A DNA stretch of 64,000 nucleotides from assembly GCA_903844385.1 (NCBI GenBank), contig CAIMTJ010000033.1:1-64000 (forward strand), written 5' to 3'. The first letter of the stretch is position 1. Each line of letters opens with the position of its first letter. The notes beneath the pieces are model-generated. The model saw only the letters and a program-made list of their open reading frames with translations. It searched no databases and was not told the origin of the DNA. The translations under genes and the position numbers were made by a program. Shown here in pieces: positions 55,405 through 62,828 of this stretch. The DNA is from an uncultured Burkholderiales bacterium. GTDB taxonomy: Bacteria > Pseudomonadota > Gammaproteobacteria > Burkholderiales > Burkholderiaceae_C.

Positions 55405-55438
55405 GGTGAGGCGAGTCTGAACGCACAATCGCCTCATC
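55405..55438. repeat. 10-bp stem-loop between NnrU and the Bug/TctC gene
   Basis: GGTGAGGCGA (55405-55414) pairs with TCGCCTCATC (55429-55438), ten pairs including one G-T, around a 14-base loop. There is no T tract after it, so it may be an operator or RNA structure rather than a terminator. Confidence 0.45.
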
Positions 55439-55530
55439 ATGTGCTCAAACAGGGGGATGCGGGTGTGAAGGCGTCGGGAGTCTTCGGCGCATTCCTCGGT
55501 TGAGCGCTGCACTCGCACAAGGAGTCGACG

Positions 55531-56529
55531 ATGAAAATACCCTTCAATTGGAAGCCGGGTCAACTCAAGGCCCGTTTGGCTGCGCTCATCTACGCCATGA
55601 GCCTGGCGCCAGCGCTGACGGTGGCCCAAACCTATCCCGTCAAGCCCATTCGCTTGGTCTGTCCGTTTCCGGCAGGGGGGGCGGTGGACATCAGCTCGCG
55701 TGCCATTGCACAAGAATTCAGCAAAAGCATGGGCACACCGGTGACCGTGGACAACCGCCCAGGCGCTGGGGGCAACATTGGTTCACAAGAGGTGGTGCGG
55801 GCACCAGCCGATGGCTACACCCTGTTGATGACGAGCTCGGCCATTCAAGCCATCAACCCCTATTTGTACAACAAGATGGGTTTTGATCCCAGTCGGGATT
55901 TGCAGCCGATCTCGGTCTTGGTGGCCTTGAACAACGTCTTGGTGGTCCACCCTTCGCTCAAAATCAACAGCGTGGCCGACGTCTTGGCCCAAGCCCGCGC
56001 GCAGCCTGGCGCGATGAATTTCGCCTCCAGTGGCTCGGGCACCAGCATCCACATGTCTGGGGAGATGTTCAAGTCCATGACGGGGGTGAACTTGGTGCAC
56101 ATCCCTTACAAGGGCAGCTCGCCCGCCCTCACCGATTTGATGGGTGGCCAAGTGATGATGATGTTTGACAACATTCCGTCTTCCATGCCCCACATTAAAA
56201 GTGGCAAGTTGCGTGCCATTGCCACGACGGGCGCCAAGCGCGATCCTTCCTTGCCCGACTTGCCCACCATTGCCGAGTCGGGTGTGAGCGGCTACGAAGC
56301 GTCCGTTTGGTTTGGTCTGATGGCCCCGTTGGGATTGCCCAAAGAGATTTTGAGCAAACTCACCGCCGAGGTCAACAAAGCGACCAAGTCTGCCGACTAC
56401 GTTCACCGCATGAATGAACAAGGCTTTATCGTGCTGGGCACGAGCCCAGAGCAAATGGCGCAAATGAACCGCGATGAGTTGACGCGTTGGGGCCCGATTG
56501 TCAAGGCCTCGGGCGCCAAGGCGGATTGA
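55531..56529 (+). CDS. Tripartite tricarboxylate transporter substrate-binding protein (Bug/TctC)
   Basis: Periplasmic solute-binding protein of the Bug family. A signal peptide ends near AALIYAMSLAPALTVAQ-TYPVKPIRL; the mature part has PFPAGGAVDISSRAIAQ, VDNRPGAGGNIGSQEV and FASSGSGTSIHMSGEMF, all family marks. Length 332 aa is standard. No TctA or TctB permease is adjacent, as is common for the many orphan Bug genes in Burkholderiales. AAGGAG is 7 bases before the ATG. The ligand is unknown, perhaps an organic acid. Confidence 0.94.
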   Translation: MKIPFNWKPGQLKARLAALIYAMSLAPALTVAQTYPVKPIRLVCPFPAGGAVDISSRAIAQEFSKSMGTPVTVDNRPGAGGNIGSQEVVRAPADGYTLLMTSSAIQAINPYLYNKMGFDPSRDLQPISVLVALNNVLVVHPSLKINSVADVLAQARAQPGAMNFASSGSGTSIHMSGEMFKSMTGVNLVHIPYKGSSPALTDLMGGQVMMMFDNIPSSMPHIKSGKLRAIATTGAKRDPSLPDLPTIAESGVSGYEASVWFGLMAPLGLPKEILSKLTAEVNKATKSADYVHRMNEQGFIVLGTSPEQMAQMNRDELTRWGPIVKASGAKAD

Positions 56530-56541
56530 AGTGTCACGCCT

Positions 56542-56568
56542 TGAATGGATGGTTTAAACTCCCATTCA
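56542..56568 (+). repeat. 7-bp inverted repeat upstream of ccmA
   Basis: TGAATGG (56542-56548) and CCATTCA (56562-56568) are perfect complements around 13 bases, 47 bases before ccmA. No T tract follows. It may be part of the ccm promoter or the end of the Bug transcript. Confidence 0.3.
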
Positions 56569-56614
56569 TGCTCTCTTGCCTTGACACCGTTGATTCCATT
56601 GGCCTAGACGCACC

Positions 56615-57250
56615 ATGAGTGCGCTGGCTGCCTTGTTTGAGGCCCAAGGCCTGTCCGCTCAAAAGGGCGAGCAGTGGCTATTTGAGCAGGTGGGCTTTGA
56701 GTTGCCAGCGGGCGCATGGCTGCAAGTGCAAGGGGACAACGGCTCGGGCAAGACGACACTGCTTAGAATGCTCGCAGGTCTGACGCGTTGTGCCACCGGC
56801 CAAGTGCTGTGGGGCCATCAAAACATCCGCGATGAGCCGCAAGAATTCCACCGCGCCTTGATCTATTTGGGCCACCAGTTGGGGCTCAAAGAGGAGTTGA
56901 GTGCGCTGGAGAATTTGAAGGTGGCCGCGCACTTGGCGCAGCAACCCTTTGCCAAGCCCCAAGCCCTCGAGGCCTTGGGCCATTTGGGTCTCAAGGGGCG
57001 AGAGCACTTGCCCATGCGGGTGCTCTCGCAGGGGCAAAAAAGACGCGTGGCCTTGGCCAAATTGATGAGTCTGAAAGCCCAGATTTGGATTTTGGACGAA
57101 CCCTTTGTCGCCTTGGACGCCCAAGGTCTGGGGGTCTTGTGTGCAGGCATGCAGGCGCATTTGCGCGCGGGTGGATTGCTCATTTACACCTCTCACCAAA
57201 GCGTTGATTTGGGGGGCAGCCCAGGCTGGACACTCAGGCTCAAGACATGA
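56615..57250 (+). CDS. ccmA: Cytochrome c biogenesis ATP-binding protein CcmA
   Basis: ATPase of the CcmABCD complex that releases heme-loaded CcmE. Walker A is GDNGSGKTTLLRML, the signature LSQGQKRRVALAKLM and Walker B WILDEPFVALD. Length 211 aa is normal. It opens the ccmABCDEFGHI operon; its stop overlaps the ccmB start by 4 bases. Confidence 0.96.
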   Translation: MSALAALFEAQGLSAQKGEQWLFEQVGFELPAGAWLQVQGDNGSGKTTLLRMLAGLTRCATGQVLWGHQNIRDEPQEFHRALIYLGHQLGLKEELSALENLKVAAHLAQQPFAKPQALEALGHLGLKGREHLPMRVLSQGQKRRVALAKLMSLKAQIWILDEPFVALDAQGLGVLCAGMQAHLRAGGLLIYTSHQSVDLGGSPGWTLRLKT

Positions 57251-57912
57251 ATGGATTTTGGAGCCTCATCAAGCGTGACCTCACGCTGGCCGCCCGTCAC
57301 AAAGCCGAGGTGCTGACGGGTCTGTTTTTCATGGTCGTGGTGGCCAGCCTATTTCCCTTGTCCATGGGGCCAGAGATGGCTTTGTTAAAGCGCATCGCCC
57401 CAGGGGTCTTGTGGATTGGCGCGCTCTTGAGCACCTTGTTGGGTTTGCCCAGGCTCTTTGAGGGCGATTGGCGAGACGGCAGCTTGGAGCAAATGGCTCT
57501 CTCGCCAGTGGGCTTGGTGCCGCTGGTGTGCGCCAAAATCGCCGCGCATTGGATTTTGAGCGGTTTGCCCTTGGTCTTGCTCGCTCCCGTGGTGTCCTTG
57601 CAGTTTGATTTGCCCGCCGATTTACAAGGCACCTTGATGCTGGGGCTGCTGCTGGGCACCCCGGTGCTGAGCAGTTTGGGCGCCATAGGCGCAGCGTTGA
57701 CCCTGGGTGTGCGGGGGGGTGGGGTGCTCTTGTCGCTCTTGGTGCTACCGCTTTTTGTGCCGGTGTTGGTGTTTGGGGCGGGTGCCATTGAGGCGCAAGC
57801 GGCAGGTTTGGGTGTTGCTGCCCATGTCTCGGTGCTCTTGGCCATGCTGCTGGTGTCGCTGTTTTTGAGCCCCTTTGCTTGCGCTGCAGCGCTAAAGGTT
57901 GCGCTAGATTAA
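57247..57912 (+). CDS. ccmB: Heme exporter membrane protein CcmB
   Basis: Six-helix permease partner of CcmA. The start is MNGFWSLIKRDLTLAARHKAEVL, with FEGDWRDGSLEQMALSPVGL in the cytoplasmic loop and hydrophobic helices to the C-terminus (FLSPFACAAALKVALD). Length 221 aa is standard. It overlaps ccmA and is 102 bases before ccmC. Confidence 0.96.
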   Translation: MNGFWSLIKRDLTLAARHKAEVLTGLFFMVVVASLFPLSMGPEMALLKRIAPGVLWIGALLSTLLGLPRLFEGDWRDGSLEQMALSPVGLVPLVCAKIAAHWILSGLPLVLLAPVVSLQFDLPADLQGTLMLGLLLGTPVLSSLGAIGAALTLGVRGGGVLLSLLVLPLFVPVLVFGAGAIEAQAAGLGVAAHVSVLLAMLLVSLFLSPFACAAALKVALD

Positions 57913-58014
57913 GGGCACTGCAATGAATGGGGACGCACTTTCACGCTCTAGTGGCATACTACGCCTTTGTGTTTTGGCAAGACTTTTTGATTCCTTTTGG
58001 GGCCCCACCGTTGC

Positions 58015-58782
58015 ATGAGTAAGAGCCGATCATCTCGCTGGTTTTATTACGCCGCGCCGCAAAACTTCTTTCACCTGAGTGCTGTGCTGTGGCCCTGGTG
58101 CGCGGGGGTGGCGGGTGTGCTTGGAATTTGGGGCTTGTATTGGGGATTGTTGATCGCGCCCGTGGATGCCCAGCAGGGGGAAGCCTACCGCATTATTTTT
58201 GTGCATGTGCCGGCTTCTTGGATGTCCATGGTGATTTACATGGCCATGGCTTTTTGGAGCATCATGGGGCTGGTGTTCAACACCCGACTCTCAGCCCTCA
58301 TGACACGGGCCTTGGCGCCCACAGGGGCGATGTTTGCCTTCATTTCGCTTTGGAGTGGTGCTTTGTGGGGCAAGCCCATGTGGGGCACTTGGTGGGTGTG
58401 GGATGCGAGGCTCACCTCCGAGTTGTTGCTGTTTTTTCTTTATCTGGGCTACATGGCCTTGACGAGTGCCATCGAAGACCCCAAAAAGGGCGACCGCGCT
58501 GGGGCCTTGATCGCCATTGTGGGGTCGGTGAATGTGCCGATCATTTATTTTTCCGTGAAGTGGTGGAACACCTTGCACCAAGGATCTTCGATCACCATGG
58601 GCCAAGCGCCATCGATGGCGAAGTTGATGCTGTGGGCCATGCTGCTCATGGCCTTGTCGTTTTGGGCTTATACGCTGGCGGTGGTGTTTTACCGGGTGCG
58701 GGTGATGATTTTGTTGCGCGAGCGCCAAACCCAGTGGCTGCGCGACTGGGTGAGTGAGCAAGGCGCCAAGGGAGTGGCATGA
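58015..58782 (+). CDS. ccmC: Heme exporter/handling protein CcmC
   Basis: Binds heme at its WWD domain and attaches it to CcmE. Six helices; the tryptophan-rich WWD motif is in MWGTWWVWDARLTSELL (about residues 123-139). The periplasmic His ligands flank it (FVHVPASWMS and TLHQGSS). Length 255 aa from the ATG at 58015; a TTG six codons earlier is possible. Its stop overlaps the ccmD start. Confidence 0.96.
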   Translation: MSKSRSSRWFYYAAPQNFFHLSAVLWPWCAGVAGVLGIWGLYWGLLIAPVDAQQGEAYRIIFVHVPASWMSMVIYMAMAFWSIMGLVFNTRLSALMTRALAPTGAMFAFISLWSGALWGKPMWGTWWVWDARLTSELLLFFLYLGYMALTSAIEDPKKGDRAGALIAIVGSVNVPIIYFSVKWWNTLHQGSSITMGQAPSMAKLMLWAMLLMALSFWAYTLAVVFYRVRVMILLRERQTQWLRDWVSEQGAKGVA

Positions 58783-59087
58783 TGCATTGGAGCAGTTGGC
58801 AAGCGTTTGTGGAGATGGGGGGCTATGCGCTGTATGTGTGGGGCAGCTTTGGGGTGACCCTCGTGTTGATCCTTGGGGAGGTGTGGCAAGCGCGCCAATC
58901 TTGGGTGGAGGAGTTGGGGAATTTGAGGGACGCCATTCAAATCGATGAAAGCCTTCAAGCCCAGCGTGCTTCGACTCGACCCCTCGCCACGTTGACGCCA
59001 AGCCAGACGCACCCCCTCTCGCCTGATTTGAGCGCACAAGGTCTGGGCCCACGAGTTGAGTCTTCTGGCAGCGACAGTACACCATGA
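58779..59087 (+). CDS. ccmD: Heme exporter protein CcmD with extended tail
   Basis: Small membrane adaptor that helps release heme-CcmE. The conserved part is the single helix MGGYALYVWGSFGVTLVLILGEVW (about residues 13-36) with ARQSWVEEL after it. At 102 aa it exceeds the usual 50-70: residues 55-102 form a polar Thr/Ser/Pro-rich tail. ATG at 58779 overlaps the ccmC stop; the next ATG at 58782 is better spaced (7 bases) from AGGGAG. The stop overlaps the ccmE start (ATGA). Confidence 0.88.
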   Translation: MMHWSSWQAFVEMGGYALYVWGSFGVTLVLILGEVWQARQSWVEELGNLRDAIQIDESLQAQRASTRPLATLTPSQTHPLSPDLSAQGLGPRVESSGSDSTP

Positions 59088-59530
59088 CCAAACGACAAAA
59101 AAAATTCGCGCTCATCGCTGTTGGCCTCGCTCTTTTGGCCTGTGTCACAGCCTTGGTGCTCAACGCCTTTCAAAGCAATTTGGTGTTCTTCTTCACGCCG
59201 ACCCAGGTGTTTGCCGGTGAAGCGCCGCGTGCACGCGCCTTTCGCATCGGTGGGATGGTCAAAGCGGGCACCTTGGTGCAAGTGGGACTGAGCCACGAGT
59301 TCACCGTGACCGATAATGAGCGGGAGGTGAGCGTGAGTTTCACTGGCCTCTTGCCCGATTTGTTCAAAGAAGGACGAGGCGTGGTGGCACAAGGGGAGCT
59401 CGACGCGAGTGGGCGCTTTGTGGCCTCCCAGGTCCTGGCCAAGCACGATGAAAACTACATGCCCCCAGAGGCGCAGCACGCCATGGATGCGGCTGCACAG
59501 CGGCGTGCTGCCCAAAGCGTGAAGCCTTGA
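59084..59530 (+). CDS. ccmE: Heme chaperone CcmE
   Basis: Periplasmic heme shuttle anchored by one N-terminal helix (FALIAVGLALLACVTALVLNAF). The OB-fold domain ends in the heme-binding motif HDENYMPPE with His121 (covalent heme attachment) and Tyr125 (axial ligand). RIGGMVKAGTL and VSFTGLLPDLFKEGRGVVAQG are family marks. Length 148 aa is standard. Confidence 0.96.
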   Translation: MTKRQKKFALIAVGLALLACVTALVLNAFQSNLVFFFTPTQVFAGEAPRARAFRIGGMVKAGTLVQVGLSHEFTVTDNEREVSVSFTGLLPDLFKEGRGVVAQGELDASGRFVASQVLAKHDENYMPPEAQHAMDAAAQRRAAQSVKP

Positions 59531-59579
59531 GCAGTTCCGCATTCCATTCAAGCCATCTTTAAAACACCTTGGAGTTGAC

Positions 59580-61568
59580 ATGCTAGTTGAATTGGGTCAC
59601 TTTGCCCTGATGTTGGCCTTGCTGGTGGCCTTGCTCCAGGGCGTGCTGCCGCTGTTGGGCACCTTGCAGGCGGCTCGACTGCCCTGGCTGTCGCCCGCAC
59701 TTCGCTGGGGCTGGCTGCACTTGGCTCGTCCCTGTACGTGGCTGCAATGGGGCTTGGTGAGCTTTGCTTTTTTGACCCTGGAGTGGGCGTTTTTACACAA
59801 CGACTTTTCGGTGCAATATGTGGTGGAGCACTCCAACAGTTTGCTGCCTGCTGCCTACCAGTTTGCCGCCTTGTGGGGCGGGCACGAAGGCTCCTTGTTG
59901 CTGTGGGTCTTTTTATTGGGATTTTGGTCCAGCGCCGTCGCGTTTTTCTCGCGCTCTTTGCCCCTCACCATGGTCGCTCGCGTGTTGGGCGTGATGGGAC
60001 TGATTTCCACCGGATTTTTGTGCTTTATCCTGAGCACGTCGGACCCCTTTGTGCGGGTGTTTCCGCCCGCCTTGGAGGGTCATGACTTGAACCCATTGCT
60101 GCAAGACCCGGGGCTGGTGATCCACCCGCCCATGCTCTACATGGGTTATGTCGGCATGTCGGTCGCTTTTGCATTTGCCATTGCGGCTTTGCTGGCGGGG
60201 CGGCTGGACGCTGCTTGGGCTCGGTGGTCCAGGCCGTGGACGGTGATTGCTTGGACGTTTTTAAGCCTGGGGATTGGTTTGGGTTCATGGTGGGCTTACT
60301 ATGAACTCGGCTGGGGCGGTTGGTGGTTTTGGGACCCGGTGGAGAATGCCTCTTTGATGCCGTGGTTGGTGGGCACGGCCTTGATCCATTCCTTGATGGT
60401 GACGGAGAAACGCGGCACCTTCAAAGCGTGGACGGTGCTGTTGGCCATTGCTGCTTTTTCTTTGTCATTGCTCGGTACTTTTTTAGTGAGGTCAGGGGTG
60501 CTCACCTCGGTGCATGCATTTGCCTCAGACCCGGCGCGGGGTATTTTTATTTTGGTGTTTTTGGCCTTGGTGGTGGGCAGCTCCCTCTCCTTGTTTGCCT
60601 GGCGAGCGCCGCAAGTGAGCGAGGGCGCCTGGGTCAATTTGGTCTCGCGCGAGACGTTTTTATTGGCCAACAGCATTCTCATGTGCGTGGCCACCTTGGC
60701 CGTTCTTTTGGGGACCTTGTACCCGTTGGTGATTGATGCGCTGGGGGCGGGCAAACTCTCGGTGGGCCCGCCTTACTTCAACGTGGTGTTTGCGCCCATC
60801 ATGGTGCCCTTGATTTTTATCATGGTGCCAGGCCCCTTGCTGCGTTGGCGTGAGGCCAAGCTGGTGGACATCTTGCCCGACTTGATCTGGCCTGGTTTGG
60901 GCGCTTGCGTGGCGGCAGCATTGCTGTGCTGGACGATTGGGAGTTGGTCTTTGTCAGCGTTGGCCGGTTTTTGGTTGGGCGCCTGGGTGGCCTTGGCGGG
61001 CGTGCAGCAAATGGTGCTTCGAATGAAACGCCCAGGCCGCATTGGCGGCTCCTTTTGGGGCATGCAACTCGCGCATTTGGGGTTGGCCATCATTGTGATG
61101 GGGGTGACGGGCGTGAGGTCTTTTGAGGTCGAGCGCGATGTGCGCATGGGGGTGGGCGATGAGGTTCAAATCCAGGCCTACACCTTTCGCCTGCTGGGAT
61201 TGCAAGAGGTGAAAGGCCCCAACTACCAGGCGGTGCGCGCACGCGTGCAGGTGCTCAAAAATGGTCAAGAAGTGAAGGTGATGCTGCCAGAAAAGCGCCG
61301 CTATTACTCGTCTGCCATGCCCATGACGGAGGCGGCCATTGACTCGGGTTTTTTGCAAGATTTGTATGTGTCCTTGGGCGATGCGTTGCCGGGCGACACC
61401 CCGCAGTGGAGCATGCGCGTTTACTACAAACCCTTTGTGCCGTGGTTGTGGGTGGGTGTGTTGGTGATGGTGCTGGGGGGGTTTTTAGCCGCATTGGACC
61501 GACGCTACCGTGGGCAAACGGCGCAGGTTTCAGAGGGTGTGCCTTCAGCCCAGGGCGCTCACGCTTGA
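59580..61568 (+). CDS. ccmF: Cytochrome c heme lyase subunit CcmF
   Basis: Polytopic subunit that ligates heme to apocytochrome c. The WWD motif WGGWWFWDPVENASLMPWL lies at about residue 244-262; conserved histidine loops (HPPMLYMGYVG, SVHAFASDPARG) surround it. About 13-15 helices; length 662 aa is normal. GGAG is 6 bases before the ATG. It is followed by ccmG after 19 bases. Confidence 0.96.
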   Translation: MLVELGHFALMLALLVALLQGVLPLLGTLQAARLPWLSPALRWGWLHLARPCTWLQWGLVSFAFLTLEWAFLHNDFSVQYVVEHSNSLLPAAYQFAALWGGHEGSLLLWVFLLGFWSSAVAFFSRSLPLTMVARVLGVMGLISTGFLCFILSTSDPFVRVFPPALEGHDLNPLLQDPGLVIHPPMLYMGYVGMSVAFAFAIAALLAGRLDAAWARWSRPWTVIAWTFLSLGIGLGSWWAYYELGWGGWWFWDPVENASLMPWLVGTALIHSLMVTEKRGTFKAWTVLLAIAAFSLSLLGTFLVRSGVLTSVHAFASDPARGIFILVFLALVVGSSLSLFAWRAPQVSEGAWVNLVSRETFLLANSILMCVATLAVLLGTLYPLVIDALGAGKLSVGPPYFNVVFAPIMVPLIFIMVPGPLLRWREAKLVDILPDLIWPGLGACVAAALLCWTIGSWSLSALAGFWLGAWVALAGVQQMVLRMKRPGRIGGSFWGMQLAHLGLAIIVMGVTGVRSFEVERDVRMGVGDEVQIQAYTFRLLGLQEVKGPNYQAVRARVQVLKNGQEVKVMLPEKRRYYSSAMPMTEAAIDSGFLQDLYVSLGDALPGDTPQWSMRVYYKPFVPWLWVGVLVMVLGGFLAALDRRYRGQTAQVSEGVPSAQGAHA

Positions 61569-61587
61569 ACCGGCACAGGAGACCCTG

Positions 61588-62178
61588 ATGAAAAGACGCT
61601 ACTACCTCATTCCCTTGATGCTCTTTGTGGGCCTGCTTGTTTTTTTGGCTCTGGGACTGCGCCACGATCCGCACGAGATTCCCTCTCCCTTGATCAACCA
61701 AGCAGCGCCAACTTTTGAGTTGCCAACGCTCACGAGTGACCAGCACTTCACCCCCCAGGATTATCACGGCCGCGTGTGGATGTTCAATGTGTGGGCCACT
61801 TGGTGCGTGGCGTGCCAAGCCGAACACCCGGTGCTGGTGGCCTTTGCCAAAAGCTCGGGGCTACCGATTGTTGGTTTGAGTTACAAAGAAATTCAGCCCC
61901 AGGATGAAGAAAAAGCACCCTTGAGTTTGGAGGCCAAATTGACGCTGGCCAGATTGCGCTCGCGGGTGTGGTTGGCTCGTCACGGCGACCCCTATCAGCT
62001 CAGTGTCTTGGATTTGGATGGCAAGGTCGGCATTGATTATGGGGTCTATGGCGTGCCCGAGACCTATTTGATTGACGCCGACGGTGTGATTCGCTACAAG
62101 CACATTGGCCCCATGAGCTCTGAGCTCTTGGCCAATGAGGTGCTGCCGTTGGCGCGCGCATTGCAAAAAGGATCTTGA
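61588..62178 (+). CDS. ccmG: Thiol:disulfide interchange protein CcmG/DsbE
   Basis: Membrane-anchored periplasmic thioredoxin that keeps apocytochrome cysteines reduced. N-terminal helix RYYLIPLMLFVGLLVFLALGL; active site C73-V-A-C76 (WATWCVACQAEHPVL); GVYGVPETYLIDADG supplies the cis-Pro. The centre VA differs from the more common PT or PS. ATG at 61588 gives 196 aa; the same frame is open earlier inside ccmF. Confidence 0.95.
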   Translation: MKRRYYLIPLMLFVGLLVFLALGLRHDPHEIPSPLINQAAPTFELPTLTSDQHFTPQDYHGRVWMFNVWATWCVACQAEHPVLVAFAKSSGLPIVGLSYKEIQPQDEEKAPLSLEAKLTLARLRSRVWLARHGDPYQLSVLDLDGKVGIDYGVYGVPETYLIDADGVIRYKHIGPMSSELLANEVLPLARALQKGS

Positions 62179-62180
62179 AC

Positions 62181-62828
62181 ATGGATGCCCACCTCTGCCA
62201 CACCCAGCGCACGCATTCAGCACGCCTGGCTGCACCCAGCGCCATGGACGGGGCAGCTGTCATGAGAGCGGCCCCCCCGGTGCCTGAGCAAGCGATAGGT
62301 CAGGTGCAGCCCTCAGCGCGGGTTTCGCTGGGTGAGCGCTTTCACGGCACGCTCGAGGTGTTCCTATTGGTTTTGATGTGTTGGTGTGGCCTGATCACCT
62401 CAGTCCATGCGGGGCAGGCTCAGGCGCTGGCCGAGGACCCGGTGCTCGAGCAGCGCATGGTCGACATCGCACAAGAGCTGCGCTGCTTGGTTTGTCAAAA
62501 CGAGTCGCTCGCGTCGTCTCGGGCCGATTTGGCCGAGGATTTGCGGCGTGAGGTGCGCACCCTGATCAAGCAGGGCAAAAGCGATGATGAAATCAAAACC
62601 TATTTGGTCGCGCGTTATGGCGACTTTGTTTTGTATCGTCCTCAGGTCAAACCACTCACCTGGGTGCTGTGGTTTGGACCGATGGTGGCCATGCTGCTGG
62701 GGTTGTTGGGCTTGGTGGTGTATTTGAAGCGGGGTCAATCCACTCGCGCCCAAGGGGGAGCCCAGCCCTTGAGCGAGGAGGAGCGCGCGCGCTTGGCAGT
62801 TTTGATGAAGGATGGTCGTGGTCTCTAA
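62181..62828 (+). CDS. ccmH: Cytochrome c maturation protein CcmH with long N-terminus
   Basis: Apocytochrome-handling thioredoxin partner. The redox motif LRCLVCQN has Cys102 and Cys105; DLAEDLRREVRTLIKQGKSDDEI and YLVARYGDFVLYRP follow, then a C-terminal helix (VLWFGPMVAMLLGLLGLVVYL). The first 55-60 residues before the signal helix (LEVFLLVLMCWCGLITSVHA) are unusual: most CcmH begin just before that helix. Internal ATGs at 62244 and 62262 would shorten it. AAGGA sits 10 bases before the ATG at 62181. It overlaps ccmI. Confidence 0.92.
   Translation: MDAHLCHTQRTHSARLAAPSAMDGAAVMRAAPPVPEQAIGQVQPSARVSLGERFHGTLEVFLLVLMCWCGLITSVHAGQAQALAEDPVLEQRMVDIAQELRCLVCQNESLASSRADLAEDLRREVRTLIKQGKSDDEIKTYLVARYGDFVLYRPQVKPLTWVLWFGPMVAMLLGLLGLVVYLKRGQSTRAQGGAQPLSEEERARLAVLMKDGRGL

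Noticed and set aside
55783-56463. 226-codon minus-strand frame opposite the Bug/TctC gene
   Set aside because: Fully inside a gene with signal peptide and family motifs; the reverse product is Arg/His-rich without domains.
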